In this document: one piece after another, positions 1 to 5,546 of the stretch
Position numbering within the stretch: position 1 is the stretch's first letter
Layout of the letters: each line of letters begins with the position of its first letter
From: a bacterium
GTDB taxonomy: Bacteria; Arandabacterota; Arandabacteria; Arandabacterales; Arandabacteraceae
Assembly: GCA_025774405.1 (NCBI GenBank)
Contig: JALGWB010000082.1
Coordinates: forward strand, 1-8,223
Direction: 5' to 3'
Length of the DNA stretch: 8,223 nt
Translations under genes and position numbers: made by a program
Notes under the pieces: generated by a model
The model's input: only the letters and a program-made list of their open reading frames with translations
Databases searched by the model: none
Told to the model about the DNA's origin: nothing

Positions 1-2623
1 GACTTATCGTCCCGCATGCCTCGCCTGCTCGAATTCTTGCGTAGTAGATACCGCCTGCAACACGGCGCCCGGCATCATTGCTCCCATCCCAGGACAACCG
101 ATGCATACCAGGTTGAAGCGATCCGCCTGCAAGTGTCTTGACCTTGCGTCCAGTCAAGTCATAGACCGCAACTGCCACTTCTGTTGAGTGCGCAAGCGAG
201 AATACTATAGTTGTCGTTGTTCTGAAAGGGTTGGGTTGTGCCTTGAGATCGGTCACGACCTCCTGCCACCTGCGTGCGACATCGCTTATATCAGGCAGCG
301 TAGTGAGGTCAAATGAATACATTGATCGACCGTGTGTGCCGACAACGAGTGTGCGGGTGGGTGCGTGAATCTTAAGATCATAGACAGGTACAGGCGGAAG
401 TCCAGTTCCCAGAACCTCCCAGTTGGTGCCTGCAATCTCGCTGTAGAAGCAGCCAACATCGCTTCCAACAATGATTCTTGATGGAACAAGCGGATCAACA
501 ACGATGGCATTGACAGGCGCACCGGGCAAGTTCCCAGTCACATCGGTCCAGGTTGAACCATAATCATCCGTCCGATACACATAGCCAATGTCTTCATCCC
601 ACCTTAAACCCGAGAAGGTCACACAGGCAATTGAAGCATCCGTTGGATCAACTGCCACACGGGTCACCCATCGATTAGGAAGTGAGCCACATATTTTCTG
701 CCAGGAGGAACCTCCGTCGGTTGTCACCCAAACGTTTGAGTCATCAGTTCCAACATAGATGACATCCGGATCACTCGGAGCAACAGCGATCGTGCTTATT
801 GTGCCAAAGCCGCCACCATGATCACCATCAGTCAGATCACCGCTTATCGCATCCCACCATCCTGCTCCATCGGTGGTCTTATAGACCCGGTAAGTCCCAA
901 GATAAAGCGTCTGGTTATCCGTTGGATCCATTACCACCGGCATCATCCAGTTCACCCTGTCCGATCCGACACCATCAAGTGCCCAATCCCAGTTGTTACC
1001 GAGGTCGGTTGACTTGTAAAGATTGCCAAACTGGTATTCAGCATAGATCACATCTGAATTGGTTGGATCAACGATACAGTAGAAGCCATCGCCACCGAAT
1101 ATCATCTCCCAATCATCGATCGCACCGGTAAGCGTCCGAAGTGTGCCATTGTCCTGGGTGCCCCCGTAAAGCCGCTCAGGATTGAGATAGTCAATCTCTA
1201 TGGCGTAGAACTGATTGGTTGGCTGGTTATACAGCTTCGTCCAGGTCGCACCTGAGTTGGTTGAGACATAGACACCACCGTCGTTGCCTTCAAGAATGCG
1301 GCTCGGGTTTGTGGGATCAAAAACCAGCGCATGATGATCAACATGGTTGCTACTTCCAACCTCGCTCCAGGAGTCACCACCATCGGTTGACCGATAAAGA
1401 TAGATACCCATAGCAAAGACTAAATTGCGATCAACCGGGCTTACCCGAATCTGACCAAAGTACCACCCATAGGAGCTGTAGATTCCACTCAGTGCACTAT
1501 CATTGGTGCGTGTCCAGGAATCGCCACCATCGGTTGACTTATAGACCTGAGCTGTGTACGTTGCCCGATCATCATAGATTGCGTAGACAACATTCGGGCT
1601 CGAAGCGCAGACTGCGATGCCGATTCGGCCAACATCGGGACCTGTCGGCAATCCATTTGTGAGCTCAACCCACGTGTCACCACCATCGTATGAGCGGTAG
1701 ATGCCACTCGAAGGACCGCCGGAGCGTCGATAGTTAAGCCCACGCACGCGTTCCCACACGGCGGCAAAGATGGTGTCAGGATGCGACGGATCAATAGCAA
1801 GATCTATGGCTGCTGTTGAATCGGTGAGCGAAAGCACAGGATCCCACGAGGCACCACCATCCAGGGAGCGATAGACACCGCGTTCGGGATTCGTGCCGAA
1901 GAGTGAGCCGGTGCCAGCGACCCAGATTCTTGACGTATTCACCGGATCTATCACTATCCTTCCGATATAGTGGGTCTCCTCGAGTCCGATGTATTTCCAG
2001 GTTGCGCCACCATCGGTTGACTTATACATCCCCATACCGAACCAGCTGAAACTGTGTGCATTGGCTTCGCCTGTTCCAACATAGATTGTATCGGGATGCT
2101 TCGGATCGACTGCAATCGCTCCGATTGTAAGCACGGGGAGGTCATCGCTTATCGGCTGCCAGGTTCCGCCGCCATCGGTTGATCTGAACACCCCACCACT
2201 CGCCATGCCAGCATAGATGATGTAGGGATTGGTTGGGTGGAAGGCTAGATCAGTAACACGTCCACCGATATTGTCTGGTCCTTCGACTGCCCACGATCCA
2301 CCTGCCAGCTTTCCCGACTTGCGGGCTTCAAGCCGCATGATCTGAGCATCAACCACAGCCTGCTTAAGCTGAGCAAAGTTGATGCGGTCATATGGATAAG
2401 CACGCTGCCTGTAACCCCAACCGCTCGGGAAAGCGCCTGAATCATTTTGACTATCAGTGTCTCCAGGCCCAGCCTTTTCAGCTGGCTCTGGCTCTTTCAG
2501 CAACTGCATGACGCCCTCGCCAGAGAGCCTACCTCCGGATTGCTGCAAATAGACCAGAATCCCTATGCCAATAGCCCCAACAATGATTGCAATAACTGCG
2601 CGGAGTGATTGAGAGTGTCTCAT
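1..2623 (-). CDS. Secreted Asp-box (BNR/sortilin-Vps10-like) beta-propeller protein with C-terminal FlgD-Ig-type sorting domain; 3' end off window
   Basis: An open frame of 874 codons runs from ATG 2621-2623 to the left edge with no stop. Residues 7-26 form a hydrophobic signal/anchor segment, followed by a polar, low-complexity linker (about 27-70). From about residue 110 the protein has the order seen in sortilin/Vps10-type bacterial 'glycosyl hydrolase' propellers: a GRVTDLAFHP opening, then Asp-boxes of the form S-T-D-G-G-x-T-W. I count 11 Asp-box-like motifs between residues 148 and 692, separated by 'DPxxPDxIYVG' strands. This is enough for two propellers, as in GH74-like folds. From about residue 793 (QPNPF at 796-800) a FlgD-Ig / type-IX-like C-terminal domain follows (VYDLTGRKV, LSWDG, GGIYYARI); only its last residues should be missing. 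Such proteins are exported and usually cell-surface or extracellular; no enzymatic activity can be assigned, and GH74 hydrolase function is only one possibility. The start is set by AAAGGAG five bases upstream of ATG. Confidence 0.9.
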   Translation of the reverse strand, partial: MRHSQSLRAVIAIIVGAIGIGILVYLQQSGGRLSGEGVMQLLKEPEPAEKAGPGDTDSQNDSGAFPSGWGYRQRAYPYDRINFAQLKQAVVDAQIMRLEARKSGKLAGGSWAVEGPDNIGGRVTDLAFHPTNPYIIYAGMASGGVFRSTDGGGTWQPISDDLPVLTIGAIAVDPKHPDTIYVGTGEANAHSFSWFGMGMYKSTDGGATWKYIGLEETHYIGRIVIDPVNTSRIWVAGTGSLFGTNPERGVYRSLDGGASWDPVLSLTDSTAAIDLAIDPSHPDTIFAAVWERVRGLNYRRSGGPSSGIYRSYDGGDTWVELTNGLPTGPDVGRIGIAVCASSPNVVYAIYDDRATYTAQVYKSTDGGDSWTRTNDSALSGIYSSYGWYFGQIRVSPVDRNLVFAMGIYLYRSTDGGDSWSEVGSSNHVDHHALVFDPTNPSRILEGNDGGVYVSTNSGATWTKLYNQPTNQFYAIEIDYLNPERLYGGTQDNGTLRTLTGAIDDWEMIFGGDGFYCIVDPTNSDVIYAEYQFGNLYKSTDLGNNWDWALDGVGSDRVNWMMPVVMDPTDNQTLYLGTYRVYKTTDGAGWWDAISGDLTDGDHGGGFGTISTIAVAPSDPDVIYVGTDDSNVWVTTDGGSSWQKICGSLPNRWVTRVAVDPTDASIACVTFSGLRWDEDIGYVYRTDDYGSTWTDVTGNLPGAPVNAIVVDPLVPSRIIVGSDVGCFYSEIAGTNWEVLGTGLPPVPVYDLKIHAPTRTLVVGTHGRSMYSFDLTTLPDISDVARRWQEVVTDLKAQPNPFRTTTTIVFSLAHSTEVAVAVYDLTGRKVKTLAGGSLQPGMHRLSWDGSNDAGRRVAGGIYYARIRAGEACGTIS

Positions 2624-2628
2624 GGCTT

Positions 2629-2635
2629 CTCCTTT
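2629..2635 (-). promoter_or_regulatory. Shine-Dalgarno site of the beta-propeller gene
   Basis: AAAGGAG on the minus strand, five bases before ATG 2621-2623. It fixes the start directly before the hydrophobic signal segment. Confidence 0.8.
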
Positions 2636-2726
2636 CATCTCAAGCTGAGCCAGGTGGGCCGATGTCAGCGAGGTCCCTCTCGGAGACTCATCAGAAGCCC
2701 GTGATCACAAACTCAAGTCATATCCG

Positions 2727-2755
2727 ATTATACCACGACATGCGAATCTTTTCAC
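2727..2755 (-). promoter_or_regulatory. Sigma70-type promoter with extended -10 for the beta-propeller gene
   Basis: On the minus strand, a perfect TATAAT (2727-2732) is preceded by TGG, giving the extended -10 form TGnTATAAT. A weak -35 box GTGAAA (2750-2755, 4 of 6 matches to TTGACA) lies exactly 17 bp upstream. Transcription would start near 2720, giving a leader of about 95 bases before ATG 2623. No operator is evident. The match is by eye, without a start-site map. Confidence 0.6.
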
Positions 2756-2874
2756 CACGAGAGTTTCCCCTTTGCGAAGCCGGAGGCCGTGTTGCGAGCG
2801 GATCGCGATTTGTGTCTGCATGGTGGCTGACCCGCCACTTGGGATTCTCCCCGGAAGTCTCACATTATGATTCG
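2756..2874. other. Spacer between divergent promoters, no gene seen
   Basis: About 120 bp separate the minus promoter (2727-2755) and the plus promoter (2875-2903). I see no convincing coding signal. Two small inverted repeats are present: GTGGC/GCCAC around a 6-base loop at 2823-2838, and GCGA/TCGC near 2800-2815. Either could be a regulator site, but both are short enough to be chance. Confidence 0.4.
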
Positions 2875-2903
2875 TTGACAAGAACCGTAACTGCTGGTAA
2901 AAG
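2875..2903 (+). promoter_or_regulatory. Sigma70-type promoter for the 78-residue small protein gene
   Basis: A perfect -35 box TTGACA (2875-2880) is followed, after exactly 17 bp, by TAAAAG (2898-2903, 4 of 6 matches to TATAAT). The -10 box is preceded by TGG, again an extended -10 arrangement. Transcription would start near 2910, giving a leader of about 80 bases before the ATG at 2989. Confidence 0.5.
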
Positions 2904-2988
2904 CAACCTAGGAGTGCTCAGATCCATCGGCGACTTCTGGAAACCAATGTCACGAAGATCCTGAAGGGTCTCACATAGGGAGGTAATG

Positions 2989-3225
2989 ATGATCCGGCTT
3001 AGGGACAAAGCAAGTGGAAAGCTTCTGGGATGGATCTCCGAGGAAGATCTGCAGTTCTTGATCGATAACCTCGAAGAGGAATGGGAAGAGGATACTGACT
3101 ACTATATCAATCGTGAAACGGTTGAATTATTGAAGAGGCAGGGCGGCTCCCAGGGCCTCATCGACCTCCTCGATCAAGCGCTTGGTGATAAGGAAGGTAT
3201 CGAGATCCAATGGTCCCGCTCCTGA
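2989..3225 (+). CDS. Small acidic conserved-type protein of unknown function (78 aa)
   Basis: Two tandem ATG codons occur at 2986 and 2989. GGAGG (2979-2983) is only two bases from the first but five from the second, so the second is the better start (MIRLRDKASG...). The protein is soluble and strongly acidic in the middle (EEEWEEDTDYY), with no signal peptide or membrane segment. It shows a short beta opening (IRLRDKASGKLLGWI), a helix (SEEDLQFLIDNLEEE), then YYINRETVELLKRQG and a C-terminal 'LLDQALGDKEGIEIQW' stretch. This pattern matches a family of roughly 75-80-residue bacterial proteins I recall from many environmental genomes. Some relatives carry a doubtful 'galactosyldiacylglycerol synthase' name, but nothing here supports glycosyltransferase activity and I assign no function. 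It appears monocistronic, divergent from the propeller gene. Confidence 0.8.
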   Translation: MIRLRDKASGKLLGWISEEDLQFLIDNLEEEWEEDTDYYINRETVELLKRQGGSQGLIDLLDQALGDKEGIEIQWSRS

Positions 3226-3374
3226 AGGGCCTAGGATCACCAGCAGAGCTGCCATAGGAGCTCCAGGTTTCAGTGCCTCCGACCAAAACATATCCACAAA
3301 TACCGATTAGCTACTCAAGACCCTATCGAGCAACAGGTCAGATTGGTGTGCAGTCACATCATGGCGGATCGACC
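3226..3374. other. Intergenic stretch without a recognisable gene
   Basis: After the stop of the small acidic gene I see no open frame with a start, no tRNA fold and no stem-loop followed by a T-run. The palindrome GGAGCTCC (about 3258-3265) is too short to call a terminator. Any terminators for the converging units at 2989-3225 and 3375/3511-3768 are not visible as intrinsic hairpins. Confidence 0.5.
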
Positions 3375-3500
3375 TTATTGTCCGGGCCTTGATTGGCTCT
3401 TTGCAACGAGGTGGCGAACGTCACTGTGAAATTCGTCAGCCAGTCTTCGGGTCAGGATTCCGGCTCGCAGCAAGGTGCATGTTGTATTGCTGCAGAACAT
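3375..3500 (-). CDS. Possible 41-residue ORF downstream of the 85-aa gene (weak)
   Basis: An ATG at 3498-3500 begins ten bases after the TAA of the 85-residue gene, with GAGG four bases upstream of it, and runs to TAA at 3375-3377. The product is basic and contains RRLADEFHSDVRHLVAKSQ. I recognise no family. The spacing would suit a two-gene operon, but the ORF is short and its composition is unremarkable. It could also be read-through noise or a fragment of a lost gene. Confidence 0.2.
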   Translation of the reverse strand: MFCSNTTCTLLRAGILTRRLADEFHSDVRHLVAKSQSRPGQ

Positions 3501-3510
3501 CAATCCTCGC

Positions 3511-3768
3511 TTACGCTTCGAACTCGCTCTGGAAGCAGCCTGTAATCAGCTGATTGAGCTTCTGCAGCAACTCGATGGCAAAATTCTCCTTCACCTTGTT
3601 CCCCTGCGTCCTCGCATCAATTACCTGATAGAGAATCTGCTGCTTCAGCAAGATCAGCTCCGTCCTCCTTATCGCCTGATCGGTGAAAGGGCCTTTCGCA
3701 CCATCCCAGGTTGCCATCTCCTCATAGACCTTCTGAAGTTCGACCTCTATTTCTCTGTCCCTTACCAT
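3511..3768 (-). CDS. Small, mostly helical hypothetical protein (85 aa)
   Basis: An 85-residue product starting MVRDREIEVELQKVYEEM and ending FQSEFEA. It is charged and probably almost entirely alpha-helical, with heptad-like leucines in 'AIRRTELILLKQQILYQVID' and 'FAIELLQKLNQLIT'. It has one cysteine near the C-terminus and no signal peptide or membrane segment. I do not recognise the family. Three signals favour this strand over the longer antisense frame at 3475-3927: a GGGAG ribosome site six bases before the ATG, a TTGCTA-17 bp-TATAAT promoter about 50 bases upstream, and a coherent helical composition. It is transcribed away from the porin operon, so the two share a divergent control region. 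A small regulatory or scaffold protein is possible, but nothing identifies its job. Confidence 0.55.
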   Translation of the reverse strand: MVRDREIEVELQKVYEEMATWDGAKGPFTDQAIRRTELILLKQQILYQVIDARTQGNKVKENFAIELLQKLNQLITGCFQSEFEA

Positions 3769-3816
3769 TGCTCACTCCCACGATTCATATCAGTTACCCA
3801 CTGCAAGGCACTTCCC

Positions 3817-3845
3817 ATTATAGACAGGGGAGCAGATGATAGCAA
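3817..3845 (-). promoter_or_regulatory. Sigma70-type promoter for the 85-aa minus-strand gene
   Basis: Minus-strand TATAAT (3817-3822) with -35 TTGCTA (3840-3845, 4 of 6 matches) at exactly 17 bp spacing. The predicted start near 3810 gives a leader of about 40 bases containing the GGGAG ribosome site. Confidence 0.55.
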
Positions 3846-3912
3846 TCCTTCCATCCTGTATGCTCTCCTGGTCAATACAGTTCGAAATATACAGTTGCAA
3901 AGCTTCGCTGGG

Positions 3913-3940
3913 TTGACATGGCGATAAGCTTGGGTAAAAT
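3913..3940 (+). promoter_or_regulatory. Sigma70-type promoter of the porin-symporter operon, predicted leaderless
   Basis: A perfect -35 TTGACA (3913-3918), a 16-bp spacer and -10 TAAAAT (3935-3940, 5 of 6). Only eight bases separate the -10 box from the porin ATG at 3949, so transcription should start at or within a base or two of the start codon. No Shine-Dalgarno sequence lies before that ATG, which fits a leaderless message. Confidence 0.6.
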
Positions 3941-3948
3941 GTTAGCAT

Positions 3949-5418
3949 ATGGAACGATTGCATACACCAGGGGCTAAGCATAGTCTTGAGAAAGCTATTT
4001 TGTTCAGTGTTATTGCTATCACCTTAGTCCTCCTCCTAAGTGTACCATGCCTCGCAGATCCTCAATCTCAAGCCCCGGAAGGCACCTACGTCGGGGCCCT
4101 CACCAGTACATGGTCACTCGAGAAACCGCTCAAAGCCGAGGGTGAGCTCAGCTGGGGCCTTGATGTCCGAACACGATACGTTGATCTTGACAAGGTAGCA
4201 GATCTTGGTCTTGATCTTTACCCTGATCCTGTTCGCAGATTCTTTAGAATTCGGGGAAGGCTCTGGTTTGCCTATGGAATAACTTCAAACGTTCAGGCTT
4301 ACGCCCGTCTTACCAATGAGTCCCGCATCTACCTCAAGTGCGAGTCGTGTGAAAGCAAGTTCGATGAGATCATCTTTGAGAATTTTTATTTCGAAGCGAG
4401 AAATCCCTTTGGGCTTCCCATCGCTACACGCATAGGACGCCAGGATCTCTTCTACGGCGATGGCTTCCTCATCTGCGATGGTGGCCCACTTGATGGGTCC
4501 CGCACTGCTTATGTCAATGGCATCGTCATCTCGGGCAAGATTCCACTTTGGGCTTTTGATGTTTTTGCGATTTACGATCCGAGAAGTGATGAATATCTGC
4601 CTTGCATCAACAATCAGCATCGCAAGGTCATCGAGCATGATGAGCTCCTTTGCGGCATCATGCTTGCACGCCTAGGCGCAGATGGTAATAGCAGGCAAGG
4701 CTTTGAACCTTATTTTCTCTTCAAGGAAGAATCTGCATCAGGATCAACAGCGGATATCTACACTTTTGGGATGAGGCTTACTGTCCCATCAGGATTTGCC
4801 AAGTTTACCGGCGAGATCGCATATCAGGCCGGGCGACTACCTGATATTATCCTTCCCGAGGGAAGCAGTGTGGCAAGGCCCGAAACCACGTCGGTTACAA
4901 CAGTTGGTGCCCTGGGTGCTCGAGGAAGCCTTTCAAGATCTTTCCGCAATGACGGGCTGGCACTGGCAGCTGGATATCTCTATCTTTCAGGGGACGATCC
5001 CATAACTCGAGGCAAGTTTGAAGGCTGGAATCCAATCCTGGGCCGCTGGCCGAGTTTGAGTGAGCTTTACATCTATACACTTATGCTCGAGAGTGATGCT
5101 CAACCGATGGGTCAGGGCATTGCCTTCTGGCAGAATCTTAAAGGTCCTTTTCTTAGATTGTCACTCAAACCAGCCCGCTGTCTTTCAATTACTGCATCAT
5201 ATATGTGGCTCGATGCTAACCACAGTGTTTTCTTCGATCCCAAGTTAGGCGGGCACAGCCATCGTGGTGAGCTTTATACCGCGAAACTTGTGTGGCACAT
5301 TAAGGATGTCATCAATGGGCACGTGCTTTTTGAACGCTTTGCCCCTGGTGACTTTTACCAACCCGGAGCTAAGCCGGCATCATTCTTCCGCATCGAACTT
5401 GGGCGAACTTTCCCGTAG
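3949..5418 (+). CDS. Outer-membrane beta-barrel porin, alginate-export-like family
   Basis: 489 residues with a Sec signal peptide: a basic n-region (to K15), hydrophobic core 16-32 and probable cleavage after CLA at 34-36. The mature protein has the alternating polar/aromatic pattern of beta strands. It carries the family's 'RIGRQDLFYGDG' block (GRQ at 163-165) followed by 'LDGSRTAYVNGI', typical of alginate-export (AlgE-like) porins, whose usual length is 400-500 residues. The end, RIELGRTFP, places an aromatic residue next to last, much like the terminal signal of outer-membrane barrels. A CxxC pair at 131-134 (KCESCESK) is unusual for a barrel and may form a loop disulfide. It is the first gene of an operon with the small helix protein and the symporter, so it probably passes the symporter's substrate across the outer membrane. 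Alginate itself is not implied. ATG 3949 is the only ATG compatible with the signal peptide. Confidence 0.8.
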   Translation: MERLHTPGAKHSLEKAILFSVIAITLVLLLSVPCLADPQSQAPEGTYVGALTSTWSLEKPLKAEGELSWGLDVRTRYVDLDKVADLGLDLYPDPVRRFFRIRGRLWFAYGITSNVQAYARLTNESRIYLKCESCESKFDEIIFENFYFEARNPFGLPIATRIGRQDLFYGDGFLICDGGPLDGSRTAYVNGIVISGKIPLWAFDVFAIYDPRSDEYLPCINNQHRKVIEHDELLCGIMLARLGADGNSRQGFEPYFLFKEESASGSTADIYTFGMRLTVPSGFAKFTGEIAYQAGRLPDIILPEGSSVARPETTSVTTVGALGARGSLSRSFRNDGLALAAGYLYLSGDDPITRGKFEGWNPILGRWPSLSELYIYTLMLESDAQPMGQGIAFWQNLKGPFLRLSLKPARCLSITASYMWLDANHSVFFDPKLGGHSHRGELYTAKLVWHIKDVINGHVLFERFAPGDFYQPGAKPASFFRIELGRTFP

Positions 5419-5421
5419 AGG
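5418..5421 (+). promoter_or_regulatory. Shine-Dalgarno site overlapping the porin stop codon
   Basis: GAGG begins on the last base of the porin's TAG (5416-5418) and lies seven bases before the GTG at 5429. This layout suggests translational coupling from the porin to the small membrane protein and decides that GTG is a real start. Confidence 0.6.
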
Positions 5422-5428
5422 TTAGAAC

Positions 5429-5539
5429 GTGAGATTTTGGGGACTCCCCTTTACGACATTCCTGGCGTTCGTTGTGACGGGCACAAGTATCATTGCATCG
5501 ATTGTGTGGGCGCTCGCCCAGCGAGACGAGCACAGATAG
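5429..5539 (+). CDS. Single-helix small membrane protein, probable symporter accessory subunit (36 aa)
   Basis: GTG 5429 to TAG 5537-5539 encodes 36 residues: a short N-terminus (MRFWGLPFT), one hydrophobic helix (about residues 9-29, TTFLAFVVTGTSIIASIVWA) and a charged tail QRDEHR. By the positive-inside rule the orientation is ambiguous. A GAGG site at ideal distance overlaps the porin stop, and the symporter's own AGGA site overlaps this gene's stop, so it is wedged between two coupled genes. Known precedents are the short single-helix 'symporter small accessory proteins' encoded just before some SSS transporters, and YjcH before ActP. The sequence here lacks the usual opening I associate with the first group, so membership is inference. 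It is too short for default gene finders and could be overlooked. Confidence 0.65.
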   Translation: MRFWGLPFTTFLAFVVTGTSIIASIVWALAQRDEHR

Positions 5540-5541
5540 GA
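5538..5541 (+). promoter_or_regulatory. Shine-Dalgarno site deciding the TTG start of the symporter
   Basis: AGGA overlaps the stop codon of the 36-residue gene (TAG 5537-5539) and lies five bases before TTG 5547-5549. The in-frame upstream TTG at 5493 has no such site and would add a hydrophilic tail encoded inside the small gene. Confidence 0.55.
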
Positions 5542-5546
5542 ACCAG

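Noticed and set aside
799..1131. Plus-strand open frame of 110 codons, rich in His, Arg and Ser
   Set aside because: Antisense shadow of the propeller repeats; its His/Ser/Pro bias comes from reading the repeated Asp-box codons backwards.
1500..2182. Near-identical DNA stretches recurring about every 150-350 bases (reverse complement of Asp-box codons)
   Set aside because: They are explained by the repeated STDGG-x-T/S-W protein motif; spacing is irregular and there are no CRISPR-like spacers.
2605..2964. Plus-strand open frame of 119 codons
   Set aside because: It overlaps the 5' end, ribosome site and promoter of the propeller gene, has no ribosome site of its own, and has no recognisable composition. 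Both divergent promoters lie inside it.
3212..3242. Antisense reading resembling a P-loop (LVILGPSGAGP)
   Set aside because: It is antisense to the end of the small acidic gene, lacks the essential Lys-Ser/Thr after the loop and does not continue into a kinase-like protein. Chance match.
3226..3374. Search for an intrinsic terminator or tRNA
   Set aside because: Only a short GGAGCTCC palindrome and 4-bp stems were found, without a T-run, and there is no cloverleaf or T-loop consensus.
3475..3927. Plus-strand open frame of 150 codons
   Set aside because: Antisense to the 85-residue gene, which has a ribosome site and promoter. This frame has no ribosome site, and it runs across the minus promoter and into the porin -35 box.
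4285..4638. Minus-strand open frame of 117 codons
   Set aside because: Lies wholly inside the porin gene on the opposite strand; the porin's signal peptide and family motifs show the plus strand is the coding one.
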